A DNA stretch of 64,000 bases from Diphasiastrum complanatum. Taxonomy: Eukaryota; Streptophyta; Lycopodiopsida; Lycopodiales; Lycopodiaceae. Location of the stretch: positions 60,903,340 to 60,967,339 of the forward strand of contig CM055101.1 of assembly GCA_029204225.1 (NCBI GenBank), in the 5' to 3' direction. The notes beneath the pieces were generated by a model. The model had not been told where the DNA came from. It did not search any database and saw only the letters and a program-made list of their open reading frames with translations. Both the position numbers and the translations under genes were made by a program. This document shows positions 31,611-43,432 of the stretch, in pieces. How positions within the stretch are numbered: the stretch's first letter is position 1; the number at the start of each line of letters is the position of its first letter.

Positions 31611-33582
31611 CTCCTGGTCGTTGGTGTCACAATAAACTAGCTCAATCTCCCCACTGTGCACTTTCTCTCGTATAAAATGCTGGTCCACCTCTATGCGTTT
31701 TGTCCGTGCATGATAGACTGGATTCCTCGCAAGCTGAATGCAGCTTTGGTTATCACAATGTAACAATGTAGGTCTTACTTGAGCAATCTGCATGTCCTCA
31801 AGTAGACGGCGTAACCAAATGGCTTCACAGGCGGACCTCGTAGTCGCCCTGTACTTCGGTAGACGATAGAGCAATAGTAGGCTGCTTCTTACTGCACCAC
31901 GATATAGCCCCTGAACCTAGGCTGAAACAATAGCCTGTCGTCGATCTCCGATCGTCTCTATCACCTGCCCAATCAGAATCTGAATAACCTTCCAGCTGAA
32001 GGTTCCCGTCATCCGTGTATCCAATCCCATAAGTCACTGTCCCTCTCACATATCGTAGGATCCGCTTGGCTGCCTTCCAATGTGCTTCGGTAGGCTTACA
32101 CATGTATTGACTTGCAATTCCAACCGCATAAGCAATATCTGGCCTGGTGGTAGTAAGGTAAATCAGGCTGCCCACTAACTGACGATAGAGCGTCTCATCT
32201 GCAAATGCTGGACCATCATCTTTTGATGGCTTGTTGCTTGCATCCATGGGTGTGCTGATTGGTTTGCTTTCTTGCATGTTAAACCTCTTCAATAATTTCT
32301 GTGCATACTTTGCCTGTGAGATAAAAAGACAACGCTTCCCTTTCCAAACTTCTACTCCTAGGCAATAGTGTAGCAAGCCCAAATCTTTCATTTCAAACTC
32401 ATTAGAAAGATTCTTCGTAACACAAGCAATAAGCTTCTTATTGCTTCCCGTGATGAGTAGATCATCCACATAGAGCATAACAACCACAAAGTCTTCTCCT
32501 TCCCTGAAGACATAAAGATTGCAATCAGACTTACTCTTCTCAAACCCTTGCCTTGCAAAGTACTCATCAATTCGGCTATACCAAGCTCTTGGCGCCTGTT
32601 TGAGCCCATACAAGGCTTTCCTAAGCCTGCAAACCAGATTCTCCTTGCCTGTTATTTCAAATCCCTGCGGTTGTTCCATGTAAACCTCCTCCTGTAGGTG
32701 CCCATTAAGAAAGGCACTCTTGACATCTATTTGATGGACATCCCAATCAAAATATGAGGCTATAGCCAAAACGGTCCTGATAGATGTCATTTTAGCAACA
32801 GGTGCGAATGTCTCATCATAGTCTAGCCCCTCTTGCTGAGCATAGCCTTTCGCCACCAACCTTGCCTTGTACTTGTCCACTGTTCCATTGGCATGAAACT
32901 TGGTCTTATAGACCCACTTGCAACCTATTGGTTGCTTCCAATGTAGTGAGCTCCCATGTGTCATTCTTGAAAATGGAGTCGTACTCCTCCTGCATGGCAT
33001 GTTGCATACCTTTTCTCTCATGGCTTCGTGAAAGAACTGTGGCTCATCTGCATTCAGAATAGTGGACATAAGAGCAAAGTTAGTCTCTTGTCTCTCATGA
33101 GACCTAAGAGATCTTCTGACACCCTGTTCACTGCTCTCTCCTTCTTCAATCACTTGACCTTCTTTGATTGTTTCCCAATACCACCTAGGTAGCTTCTTTC
33201 TAGCAGTAGGTGATGTGGATGGTGACCACGTATCCCATGGTACTGTTTTAGTTTTCCGTTTGTCCCCAACTTCTGCTTCTGGTACTTGGCCAAAAAGAGG
33301 TCTCGAACTAGTAGGTTCGATTTCCTGTTGTTGCTCCTGCACTTGAGGCTTACAGGACTCTTGACTAGGATCCTCATCCGTGGAATCAATCAAGGGTATG
33401 AACTCAGTAATTCCTTCCTTCTCCTGCTCCTGTATCTTGGGTGCATGCTCTTCATTAAAGATGACATCTCGACTTAGGATCTTCCTCCTGTTTTCGAGAT
33501 CATATAGCACATAAGCGTTCTCACCTTCACTATACCCAAGAAAGACACACTTTACAGATTTTGCATCGAGTTTCTTCCGCAA
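31611..33582 (-). pseudogene. copia reverse transcriptase and RNase H
   Basis: The 585-residue frame 33582-31825 starts in the integrase tail (VFLGYSEGENAYVLYDLENR). It then has [71 protein letters not shown] and VVVMLYVDDLLITG (YVDD), so a good RT. RNase H follows (YSDSDWAGDRDDRRSTTGYC, ISWCSKKQPTIALSSTE). A shift near 31850 leads to CEAIWLRRLLEDMQIAQV, HARTKRIEVDQHFIREKV and ELVYCDTNDQ, where the deletion to the LTR occurs. Confidence 0.88.
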
Positions 33583-33621
33583 GTCCTTTGGTATATGTGC
33601 ATATGCTGTACAATCAAATAC

Positions 33622-34320
33622 TCAAAGGCTGCCCACTTTGGGCTTGTTGCCACTATATGCCTCTTCTGGCGTGATTCCTTCAACTGCTTTGGTTGGACTT
33701 CTATTCAATAGAAAAACAGCAGTTGCTACCGCTTCTGCCCAAAAGGAATTTGGCAACCCCTTTGCCTTGAGCATGCTCCTCGCACACTCAACTATAGACC
33801 TGTTTTTCCGCTCAGCCACGCCGTTTTGCTGCGGTGTATGTGGAGCAGTAAACTGTCTCTTTATCCCACATGCTTTGCAAAGATCTTTGAACTCATCAGA
33901 AATATACTCACCACCCTTATCTGACCTGAGAGTCTTTAACCTCTTTCCTGTGTGGTTTTCCACCATAGCTTTCCATTGTTTGAAGTATTTGAACGCTTCA
34001 GATTTCAGTTTCAGAAAATATACCCATACCTTCCGAGAGAAATCATCTACGAAGGTCATGAGATAGTATGCCCCCCCTGCTGATTTGACCTGCATGGGAC
34101 CACATAAATCTGAATGCACAAGTTCCAGAATGCCCTTGGCCCTGGTAGCTTTCTCCTTTGGAAACTTTTTCCTCTGTTGCTTCCCTAATGCACAAGCCTC
34201 ACATGTATTTGAAGAAGTCTTAATGCTAGGAAGATCTACTACCATTTTGTGCCTGTTCAAAACTTGCAAACTTTTGTAACTCAAATGACCATATCTCTCA
34301 TGCCAAAGCTTTTGTCCCAA
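33622..34320 (-). pseudogene. copia integrase
   Basis: 232 residues: WHERYGHLSYKSLQVLNRHK with C.AC (CEACALGKQQRKKFP) makes the zinc-binding end. The catalytic core has LVHSDLCGPM, MTFVDDFSRKVWVYFLK, LRSDKGGEY and HTPQQNGVAERKNRS, so all three D-D-E residues are present. A stop and shift near 33600 and 34320 separate it from neighbouring frames. Confidence 0.88.
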
Positions 34321-35645
34321 TTAGTATCTCTTGCAGACAAGGCCTCTTGGGTAGGAATGGTTGTGAAAAGCTTGTAAAGACCTCCTTGCATTCCCTTGGC
34401 TACCACTTTGAAGTTCTGATCTTTGTCTTTTACCAAACATTTAGAATCATTAAACTCTACCACCATGTTCTGTTTGGTAATGGCACCAACAGATAACAAG
34501 TTCTTAGCCAACCCTGGTACATGCAACACACTTTTAATTTCCTTCACCTCACCTGATGATAGCTGTATTGCAACTGTGCCTTTGTCCCTCACCATACGTG
34601 TAGAATTATCTCCAAGGCAAACATGCTGGCCATCTTCTGTCTCCTCATAGGTGCTGAACCAATCTCTATGAGGTGAAAAGTGCTTTGAGGCTCCAGAATC
34701 AATGTACCATCCACCAAATGTGGATTCAGATGATAGGGCTGCGGTGAATAGCTCAAGCACACCAGATTGCTTCTCCTCTGCAACTTTGTCAACAAAGTGA
34801 CTCTGCTGGTTCTTTCCCTTCTTCTGATCACTTTGCTTCTTCCTGCATTCAAAAGCAAAATGCCCATACTTACCACAATAGTTGCAGTTGCCCTTCCTCT
34901 TGGGTGTAGATGAGGAATTGGTGCTTGACTCCTCTCCAACCTGTAACTTGGACACCTGCTGCTCCAAGTTTTGCTTCGAGTTCTTCCTTTTTGCCTTTGC
35001 CTTTCTTCTGAAAGTTTTGCTTCTTCTTAGAAGCAAATGCAAGCTCTGGATTATCTTCCCTTTCAGAAAGATTCTTCCTTCTCATCTCCTCCTGTAAAAG
35101 AAGACCACATAACTCCCCAAAGGTTGGAGTTTCTCCCTAGCAGAAAGGGACATCACATAGTCTTGATAGTTGAATGACAAGCTGTTCAAGACTATGGGAA
35201 CAATACTCTTGTCACTTACTTTCTCTCCAACTGAAGCAAGCTGATCCAATAGGTCCTTGACCTTTGTAATATGATCACCAATTGTTGCACCTGCTTCCAT
35301 CTTGAGAGTATGTAACCTGTTTTGCAAATACACAAGCTTGGCTGAATCCACTGTTTCAAACATAGACTTCATAATTGTCCAAGCATCAGCTGCATCCCTT
35401 GCATTGCAAATGTGAGGAATAATATTGTCCTTGACAGAAAGATTGATTATCCTATGAGCTTTATGTCTCCTGTTCATGTAGTCCTTCAATTCAGGATCAA
35501 ATGTTGGTACAGGTTCTGTACCTGTCATGACCTCCCAGCAATTCTTATCCATCAAGATATTGGCTATCTTGAACTTCCACACTCTGTAGTTTGTGCCATC
35601 TAGTTTGCTAGATTCACCCAACAAACTCTCCCCAAGACTTGCCAT
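34281..35645 (-). pseudogene. copia gag and protease
   Basis: Gag frame 35645-35082 starts MASLGESLLGESSKLDGTNY and runs through WKFKIANILMDKNCWEVMTG and ITKVKDLLDQLASVGEKVSD. A shift near 35100-35040 leads to a Lys-rich linker, the knuckle CNYCGKYGHFAFEC, and WYIDSGASKHFSPHRDWFS (retropepsin DSGA). LHVPGLAKNLLSVGAITKQN and DTNWDKSFGMRDM follow. Confidence 0.88.
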
Positions 35646-36103
35646 GCTAAAATCTGTGCTTAAAACAGAAGCTCAACTTGAAAAAGATTAGAAAAGAACA
35701 GCTTCCAGCAACAAGGGTTTAACCCCAAACTAGGGTATGTAGCCACTTCAAGGCAACCCTTCAGCTCCTGCTTTTGTCTTTGCCACTTGGTGTGGCCTCA
35801 CTAGCACAAGCACTAGGCTCCACTGGAACAGAAACCAGAAGCCCCTACAGAAAGTGCGCCCTACTTTTGTGTAAGCTCCTCCAGAAAGACTCCCCAAAAC
35901 TTAGCCAGATTTAGAAAGTTTTTGGATCATCCCACTCCCCTTGCCAATAGCTCTCCAACAGTGCAAGACTCCACCTGATCTGACGCCTGTAGATCAAATG
36001 CTCCCTCTTTCAAGATTGAGGTGCTTGTAGAAGATAAGAATCTTCTCAAGAATCTAAGCACTGAAGTTTCTCTCACTCTGAGACTCACAGGCTAGACAAC
36101 CTG
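35646..36103 (-). other. copia leader
   Basis: About 460 bp between primer site and gag. Contains an AGGGCGC word (35858-35864, minus strand). No coding signal. Confidence 0.55.
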
Positions 36104-36115
36104 CTCTGATACCAT
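36104..36115 (-). promoter_or_regulatory. primer binding site, tRNA-Met
   Basis: The minus strand reads TGGTATCAGAGC directly after the LTR end AATCTTCA. Confidence 0.85.
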
Positions 36116-36513
36116 GAAGATTTACAAGACCTAGTTATGGAGTATCTTAACTCAAATGCTAGATCAAATATGAAAGCTTGAGAAAACTTGGCTATGGAAA
36201 TATCACACACAAGGAGAATTGCATGAGCATCTCACAAACTCAAAAGTCTCAAGAAGAAATGAATTGCTAGAGAGAGAGAGGAGGGCGTGGGTCCTCCAAA
36301 TCCCTTGTGAGGCAAGCACCTCCTTTACATGCATGGAAAGTCTAGGTGTCAACCATAGGAGTGAGCTACTTGGCCAAGTGGGCCACTTGCACTAATTTAC
36401 ATAACTTAACAAAAGGGGGGGTCTCATGCATTTATTAAAACATGCCCCATGAGTTATGTACAACTTAACTAATGCTTAGCCAAAAGGGGTAAAATAGGCA
36501 TTACTCTTCAACA
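36116..36513 (-). repeat. 5' LTR of the 31591-36513 copia element
   Basis: 398 bp with TG...CA ends on the minus strand. Its partner at the other end is reduced to 31591-31610. Confidence 0.82.
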
Positions 36514-36518
36514 AAGAG

Positions 36519-36835
36519 AACACCCAAGTATGTGTAAGATGCCACTATCTCTAGAGGCTGTCCATCAATATAGAACATAGTGTCCCTCATATGCAGTACT
36601 TGTTGGTGTTAAACACCATAACCTTAGTCTTACCAATGTTCACCATCAGCCCCCATATCTGACAAAAAGTATACAAGGCATTCAGATGTCGCTGAAGTCC
36701 TGCAGCTGAACTAGATAGTAAAACCACATCATCTGCATAAAGAAGGATAGGGATAACAATATCTGCTAGAGGACAGCCATCCCCACCTTCTTTCCGAATG
36801 ATCCGCTCAAGGTCGTCAATGTATAGAGCAAAAAG

Positions 36836-36837
<2 letters not shown>
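36519..36837 (-). pseudogene. LINE reverse transcriptase, right half of the split LINE
   Basis: The minus strand gives LFALYIDDLERIIRKEGGDG, LLYADDVVLLSSSAAGLQRH, FCQIWGLMVN..KTKVMVFNT and SYTYLGVLF, which continues at 31585 after the copia insertion. YADD is the RT active site. Upstream RT is cut off at the GA tract. Confidence 0.82.

Positions 36838-36914
<77 letters not shown>
36838..36914. repeat. (GA)n microsatellite at a LINE 5' truncation point
   Basis: About 38 GA units. It lies at the truncated 5' end of the minus-strand LINE. Confidence 0.9.
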
Positions 36915-36917
<3 letters not shown>

Positions 36918-37034
36918 CAACAATAGTGAACTTTGAAATGTATGTTTTCAATAGCAATCTAACATCTGTAAGATTTTATACACATTGTAGACATTATACA
37001 AAATACATTAGATATTTTTTAGCATCATATCTAA

Positions 37035-37125
37035 AAAAATGCCGATTCTTTTGGAAGGGACCCGGTTTAGAACCACGATTCTCCGATTCTAAACAGGTCG
37101 ATTCTGAACCGGGTGGAAACACTAA
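37035..37125. repeat. GATTCT/GGTTTAG word cluster, related to the TTCGAA elements
   Basis: Alternating 'ccgattct', 'cggtttagaacc', 'gattctccgattctaaac' and 'gattctgaaccggg' words in both directions, similar in style to 7004-7221 and 59419-59493. Borders unclear. Confidence 0.35.
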
Positions 37126-37189
37126 ATAGTTGTGTCCTCATCATGTAACTTTGAGTCTACCCATAGTCTTCAACTAGAAAAGAAAGTTG

Positions 37190-37620
37190 TGTGTCACAAT
37201 GGTATGTCAAGTTGTGATACAAGGTTGTGTGTCACAATGGTATGTCTCATCAAACTAACACAAATCTCTCTGTAGCAAGGGCATCTCATGTAACAAAAGG
37301 GCAACACATCCGAAATTCTCATAGGTGAGAGAGTGTAAAGAAGCATGTGAGTCTCTAAAGAGGTAGTAAAACCTCCCACGGAATCTCATAGTAAATTGGA
37401 CATCTAACAATGAAATACTCCTCAAACTCAACCCTCCCCAATGAACACATCTGACATATCCTATTCTCACGTGGACGGTGGAATACCATGGAATCGTCCT
37501 GTCTCAATGACAAGTAGGTGTGCAGGAGCTTGAATCTGTCCCAACGTGAATCTTGGGCAATGCGATAGTCCGTAATCAAGATATCGTGGTAGGATCAAAA
37601 AACCTTATGCATCAACTTTA
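37190..37620 (-). pseudogene. LINE C-terminal fragment
   Basis: The minus strand gives SRWDRFKLLHTYLSLRQDDS, ENRICQMCSLGRVEFEEYFI and RCPIYYEI, the Cys-rich tail also seen at 62978-62850 (CQLCSLQEVEDEFHFIFRC). At 37187-37245 a 23-bp 'gttgtgtgtcacaatggtat' word is repeated. Confidence 0.68.
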
Positions 37621-37729
37621 AGAAAGGAGTATGATAAAAGTCAAGTTTCACCACCAACTACCCCTGCCAAGTATAGTCAACCTTGGATAAATATTAGGCT
37701 AGAAAACTAACCAGTAGATAGATAGATTT

Positions 37730-38990
37730 TAAAATGTCTTTTCCATGCCAAGAGGCATATAAGACGAAAAAGTACATATCAAGTGTGTGGTACAATGGGA
37801 GTGTATGAAACATCTCCATAACATAAAAGAAAAGCATATGTACTACAACAATGATAGAGGACATCTAATGTAAGATAGTCAGGCTGCCAGTATAAGGCTA
37901 GTGATAATGGTATATCTAGATGTCCTCAAATACTGCTGCTATCAAAGAAAGATGTAATGCGGATAATGCCTGGAGGTGGTCTCGATAAGTGTTGTTGACG
38001 TCACCAAGGAGGTCGTCTCTGAGTAGTGACTTTGTGGACAATATGAGTATGTGTAGTACGTCATCTTTGGTCTCTATGTTAGGAAAGGCCACTATCGTCG
38101 CCACTGTCGTCCGAGCCAAGGTCCACCCGCAATCTCCTGAGGTAGAAGAACGATGTGATCTAAAGCTGTGTGTCAGGATGAGTCGGTGGCTGGCACAGGT
38201 CCTGTCGTAGTAAAAACATCTCTTTGACCATAAGTGCAACGCATCGTGGATCATCATATGCTATAAGGGATCTATAGAGGTGGAACTGCAAACTCTGCTA
38301 GGATAATCTGGTGTGGGACGGAGGCCTTGGCCCGTATCATCCGTGATATCATGGATTAGTAGTTCTGACTCAAGGTCTTCTATGTCTCTGGTACGACTAG
38401 TCTTCATTCTCTTAATGGCCTCTATGACCATGTCAGAAGTGAAGAAGGTGAACTCATATGGACGGGGGGAGATGAAAATGGGCGAGTTAGTGGGTATGGT
38501 GTATAGTGAGGTAGCGTATGTGGACCAGATGCGTAGATCGTCAATAAGAGAGGGAGCACGAGGGATGAATGCTCGCCAAAAGGCACCTGTAGAGGAACTA
38601 AGTAAGGAATTGACAAGGCTTTTTCCTTTTTGTTCTTCATAGGTGCGCTTTTTACGACGAAGTGTACGATGGAGAGATCGACGAACAGTAGGTAGTTACA
38701 CAAAGATGTAAGGAATGACACTCTTCATCAAACCATGGAGCCCGAGCAGGGACGAGTTGGTGTGAATGTGCATCGATGGGGCGTGGATGGAAGCAGCAGT
38801 GTGAAGTGAGGTGGTAAGGAAACTGGCCCGTGACTCCAATGAGTCATCATGCGGGAAGTGATGGAGTAGAGAAACAAGGTTAGAGAAGGTACAAAGAGAT
38901 AACGATTTGCAATAAAAAAGATTGATGATCCTTGTGTTGCAATTGTTGAAGAATTTATGAATATGTGTTGAGGGGTGATGATGGGGGGTG
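37730..38990 (-). mobile_element. LINE copy: 3' end, C-terminus and pre-RT linker
   Basis: The 3' terminal sequence (37730-37800) has the ATGCC...GGCAT hairpin. 37916-38257 encodes LINE tail-like sequence. 38313-38721 matches the region before RT (YTPYPLTRPFSSPPVHMSSP, compare YTVPTDSPISISPRPSEFSF at 61579). 38721-38990 shows PARAPWFDEECHSL, compare PPWYDTECRSLRQ in 61615-61956. The central RT is deleted. Confidence 0.6.
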
Positions 38991-39636
38991 AGCTAGCAAA
39001 ATGCCCTAAAAGAGAAAAATGACATGTATTGAAAGTCCTATTGACGAGTTTGAAAGCATTTTTTATGAATCCCTATATCCTCTAACATTACAGCCCTCAT
39101 ATTTGTGTAAAATAACATTTATCCAAGTCAGTTTCTTTAAGGCGGAAGTAAATTATGTTAGCAAATAAAAGATAACAATTTGGTTGTGTAAATTCCTTAG
39201 GAGTAACAAAAGCCAACTAATAAATAACATATATAGAGGTCACATTTATCTAGGTATGTTGAAGATAAGCTCAATGGATAGATCATCTAATATACTAATG
39301 AGTGTCTGCTGGAAGATCCAAGATGGAGATGTCGAATGTACCTAGAAGATAGGTTGCTTGTGAGTACCAAGAGAACAATTATCCTTGAAATAGCATGTTT
39401 CTTTCGTAGAGAAGTCGTGGAATAGTGTGCCCTGAAACGGGTTTGACCCATATAGTCTCCTGGTCTCTTCCACTATACTCACTGCAAACTGAAGAATAAT
39501 ACCCTGAAGCTTTGAGATGACATGCCCGATCATGATGGTACAATAACTATCAAGCTGCATGGGATCACCACTCTCATGCATGGGATGGATAATATTAGTG
39601 TATCAAGAAAAAGGCAAATCAATAGTGATTGCTTTG
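38991..39636. other. intron sequence, nothing recognised
   Basis: AT-rich, no motif found. Confidence 0.45.
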
Positions 39637-39834
39637 TTAAGACGCTAGGACAAGGTAGGTGCAAGTTATCAGCATCATCGATAAGGAGCTTGCACAATTC
39701 GTTCTCATCTTCTTAATGGCTACAAGAACCATGTTAAAAGTGAAAAACAAGAACTTAGAAGGATGAAAGAAAGGTCTATCGGTGGGTATAGTGTACAGGG
39801 TGGTAGTGTGATAGCCCAAGTACGAAGGCATCAT
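39637..39834 (-). pseudogene. LINE fragment (pre-RT)
   Basis: The minus strand gives LYTIPTDRPFFHPSKFLFFT then FNMVLVAIKKMRTN, matching the start of RT in 61079-61579 (DMVLAAIKKMKS). Confidence 0.6.
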
Positions 39835-40413
39835 ATTCCTACTTGAGGGTTTTGTTCATTGGATCTATCTTTACTATGATACAGGCAACATCGGATCGTC
39901 TTGGGAAGGGTCACTCTCTCTTTTGGTCCTGGCTGGTGTACCAAATTATCTAAAATCAACAAATTTCAAACAGTTTTGGAATGTGTTTGTCAAACAAGTG
40001 CTTTCGTTGTTCATATATTAAGCTTCTTTGCAAATGAACACAACTTTTTTTTTTTTATCCCTACCCAGGTTTTGACCCCGATGTTTAGGTGGATGTGGTA
40101 GTTTTCTTATAGTTTGACATGTCAATCATACGCCTGCTGTCAGTTTGTCGTTAATCTAGAAAATGCTGGTTGATCATATACGGGTGAGTGCATTGTCCAC
40201 TTCATTGTACCTGATATATTTCCCGATATCTTTCCCCTGAAAGTATTTGGGTATTCAGTTTTTTTTTTTTTTTGCAACACAGAAATGGTGGAAGTTTTAG
40301 AGGTCAGTTTGATTGTGCAATGTGTATAGTTCTGCAGAATGAACTTTATCAGCAAGAGTCTTGATTGAAGTTTCAGCTGTCAGAAGTTCTTACATCAGAC
40401 CATTGTGAAACAG
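39835..40413. other. end of intron 2
   Basis: T-rich sequence before exon 3. No gene. Confidence 0.5.
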
Positions 40414-40539
40414 GATTATCTTCTTCCACAGGAGTACGTAGAGACCATGCGGAACTCATTACTTGACAAATGTCCAGTTTCTACATATGAGCAAGTGTGT
40501 GCTGTTTTTTCAGCTGAGCTAGGCCTGCTTCCTCATGAA
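40414..40539 (+). CDS. ABC1K: ABC1 kinase exon 3
   Basis: Residues 168-209: DYLLPQEYVETMRNSLLDKC then PVSTYEQVCAVFSAELGLLP, ending HE. This is the helical region between the KxGQ motif and the kinase N-lobe, LPxEY..TM......CP.S..EQV, well conserved in the family. Acceptor TGAAACAG, donor GAA/GTAAGC. 126 nt, phase 0 on both sides. Confidence 0.92.
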
Positions 40540-40962
40540 GTAAGCTGTACAAAATTTTCTAGCTCAGATGCCTTGTGTACTGTGCATCTTTGTTTGTTGA
40601 TTGCCCTAATTTTTAATCACCGAGATGAGGAGATAGAATCATGTTTGGATTTTAAACCGATTTTTTTAAGGAAGCTGAATATGGCTTTGATGCATGATAG
40701 TCAGTTAAATTCTTTTTAAGATTTCCCCCTAACTTCAGACATAGAATAGCCTGTCTATTTATGTACATAAACAGAAATCACTTTGCTTGATTTTGAAGTT
40801 TCTAAAGTTATCAGAAAACGGTTTATTCTTCACACCATCAAGTAGAATTTTTTCTTAATTAAATTATTAGAAGAGCCGAGTTACATTACGAGATGCTCCA
40901 GTTATTGGGATATTCATGGAGGTTCGTCTTACGCATTCTCTGTTGTATATGTTTTGATGAAG
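40540..40962. other. intron 3 (423 bp)
   Basis: Short intron, free of transposons, GT-AG. Confidence 0.8.
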
Positions 40963-41058
40963 GTATTTAAAGATTTCAATCCTGTTCCTTTGGCGAGTGC
41001 GTCGTTGGCCCAAGTACACTTAGCTCACACTCACGATGGGAAAAAGGTTGCAGTCAAG
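40963..41058 (+). CDS. ABC1K: ABC1 kinase exon 4: A-rich loop and VAVK lysine
   Basis: Residues 210-241: VFKDFNPVPLASASLAQVHL then AHTHDGKKVAVK. ASASLAQVH is the ABC1-family counterpart of the glycine-rich loop, and Lys241 in VAVK is the nucleotide-binding lysine. 96 nt, phase 0/0, donor AAG/GTATGA. Confidence 0.94.
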
Positions 41059-41206
41059 GTATGAAGAGTACAATGTTAGACATGACAAATGGGCTTGTTC
41101 AGTGTTTTTATTGAGTATCTCATTCAGGCTTCTGTGCTCCAATTTAAAGACCAGAAAATGAAGCATGAATATTATATGACCTAGTACTCCTTATTATTGG
41201 TTACAG

Positions 41207-41906
41207 CCATAGATGCAGCCGTGAACTGCGAATCGCGGTTCAAATCGCGATTCGAATGACGATTCACAACCACAATTCGCTATTCACATCAGGGTTTGGA
41301 GAATATATATATATATATTTTTGTTGTTGATTTTGGTGGGCAATATGGTATTGGCTTGAAGCTCTTGGCGAGAGCAGTGCATTTATGTAGGTTGCCAGTA
41401 GTTTCAGGTACAATATGATTCATTCCAGGGTAGATATATAGCTGGAACAATGTTTTACGCTGGATTCGAATCGGCTGAAAACTGTGACTGTTGAAGCAAC
41501 TGATTCGTGTGCAACATGGGTATTAGATTGGAGCACTAATCAAGGGTGGTACATTAATGCTACTTGCAAGGTAGTTTGTACAATGCGGTCCATTTCAGCG
41601 TCTCCACTCAAACATATCAATGCAGGTTCCAGCACAAACACCCACTCAAATCCGTTGCCTATAGCTCAATCTATTCATTTGCAAAAAAGAAGTCGAAACT
41701 CACCAAAAAGCTTCATTTGCTGATTTGTTGCCCCGTGCAACTCAAACTCCATTGCGACTGTGCACGTTGAGGCCAACTGGTCGGAAAAACCAGATTTAAG
41801 GAATTTCTTTTTTGTTGAAAATCGATTCTCAGTTGTGATTTGGGTGGGGGGGGGGGGGGGGGGGGGGTATCGCTATTGCCCGCGAATCATGATTCGCTGC
41901 AACGGT
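41207..41906. mobile_element. 700-bp hAT-like MITE rich in GATTCG/TTCGAA words
   Basis: Flanked by perfect 8-bp repeats GGTTACAG (41199-41206, 41907-41914). It begins CCATAGATGCAGCCG and the far end reads, inverted, ACCGTTGCAGCGAATC. The ends share GwTGCAGC, a weak inverted repeat. Both ends are dense in CGAATC/GATTCG words. The middle contains open frame 41484-41723 without motif and a G-tract of about 23 bp (41846-41868). Confidence 0.62.
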
Positions 41907-41914
41907 GGTTACAG

Positions 41915-42900
41915 CAAACTTTGAGTATGAATGGTGGCTGTACGAATTAAGCATTCAGCCAGGTTCGCAATGCATTATGCAGTGAAAAATTTTGAATTTT
42001 GCAACTGTGAATCGAGATATTCATATCTCCAAGAAATCTTTATATAGGTTGAGAAATTTGAAAATTTTGATGATTTGGTGTATTCATCTGTATGTTAAAT
42101 TGGTTGTGTGTCCTGCATTGTTAACGTTTTTGTATTTTGGAAACTATTATAGGCATTCAGTTTGCACATGCAAGCCAATTGTCCCCTCCATGCAACGAAC
42201 TGACAGCCTAAGCACATTTTAATAATGGCATTACTTTAATCCACCAGTTTACAGTCTACTCCCCATTCCAAGTTCCCATTGCTACCTTTGGATCCTTGCA
42301 TGTGCGGACCCTATTCCTTTGGCAGGATGGGTGCACAATATCTTGGATGCCAACCTTTTAGAAGGCTGTCCCTCCAATCAAGAAAATGACTGGTTCTTCC
42401 TTTTTGAGGAGGGATTTTGAACGCTGCAAATGGTTTTGGAGGCCGAATGTCCCCTCCTATTCTTTGGAAAAAAAATGCTGCCCCTTCAATGACTGTCAGG
42501 ATTCAAACCTCCCGGCGGTAGTCTTGAGAACCTATAGTGTCTAACCTAGCCATTAAACAACCATTGGACCACTATCCTAATCAATATTCCTATCGAATCT
42601 ATGGCTGAGAGGCAAGGGAAGTTATAGCCCTGTATCTTAATGATATCATGGATGAATTTTCAGTGTCTTCAAATTTGGAATTGACCAATAAATTTTCAGA
42701 TTCTCTGTTGGAATACAATCAGAATAAATGAATTTCTAGCTACTGTTATAGGCTGGATTTTTTGAAACAGGCAGGTTTTTTGCAGAAAAATCCAAATCAT
42801 AGGCTCAATATGCAGCAGTAGCATTGTAGAATACACAGCTGGAAGAGGTCTATAAGAAGCCAAAGACATGATGTCTATCTAACTACCAAAAATCATGTTG
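41915..42900. other. intron 4 sequence, nothing recognised
   Basis: No motif identified; open frames are short and without family signature. Confidence 0.45.
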
Positions 42901-42906
42901 AAGATT

Positions 42907-43090
42907 GTATGTCCATGTCCTATAATGAGGATTTGGAATAATCCTTGACGTGCATATTCTCCACTCCAGTGTTCGAGTTTATTAGTTACACCTCAAAATT
43001 CCGTTCAAGGCCAGTTACGTAATTAGTAACCTTGAGAGGGCCTAGTTATGACATGTGGAGTAGTGCATAGTGTTTGACGGTTTTATGCAT
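42907..43090 (+). repeat. LTR fragment of the 5825-11696 gypsy family
   Basis: Matches 30120-30310: 'ATGTCCATGTCC', 'GGATTTGGAATAATCCTTGA', 'TTTATTAGTTACACCTC', 'GACATGTGGAGTAGTGCATA', then 'GTGTTTGACGG'. It breaks off at about 43090. Partial LTR only. Confidence 0.65.
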
Positions 43091-43362
43091 GTTGAGGAGT
43101 ATCAATAGTAACTTCAATTGAGTTTAGCAGCCATGTGAAATTTTTAGACACTTTGAGAGAACCATAAGTGTCAAGATCCAAACAATTTTTGACTGTGAAA
43201 CTTGTTAATGCAAAGTAACCAAGAGACAATCTACCAAGTAACCATGCATCAAGATCTTCCTTCCAAATACATAAATGATCTAGACAAGATTGAAAACTTG
43301 ATTTTAGTTCATGATACAAATCACATCTATGATACGAGATACACTTCTTTTATGTACTAAAT

Positions 43363-43366
<4 letters not shown>

Positions 43367-43430
<64 letters not shown>
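43367..43430. repeat. (GA)n tail of a minus-strand LINE-derived element
   Basis: 32 GA units directly abutting the retrotransposon 3' end TCTTTTCCATGCCC (plus-strand reading). Confidence 0.85.

Positions 43431-43432
<2 letters not shown>

Larger units (their letters stand above)
31586..36518 (-). mobile_element. near-complete Ty1/copia element inserted in a LINE, AAGAG duplication
   Basis: AAGAG at 31586-31590 and 36514-36518 flanks it. The 5' LTR is 36116-36513 (minus strand TGTTGAAGAG...AATCTTCA) and the primer site 36115-36104. Gag, knuckle, protease, integrase, RT and most of RNase H remain. At the 3' end only 20 bp of LTR survive (31591-31610), fused directly to RNase H: the purine tract and nearly all of the 3' LTR were deleted. 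Confidence 0.88.
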
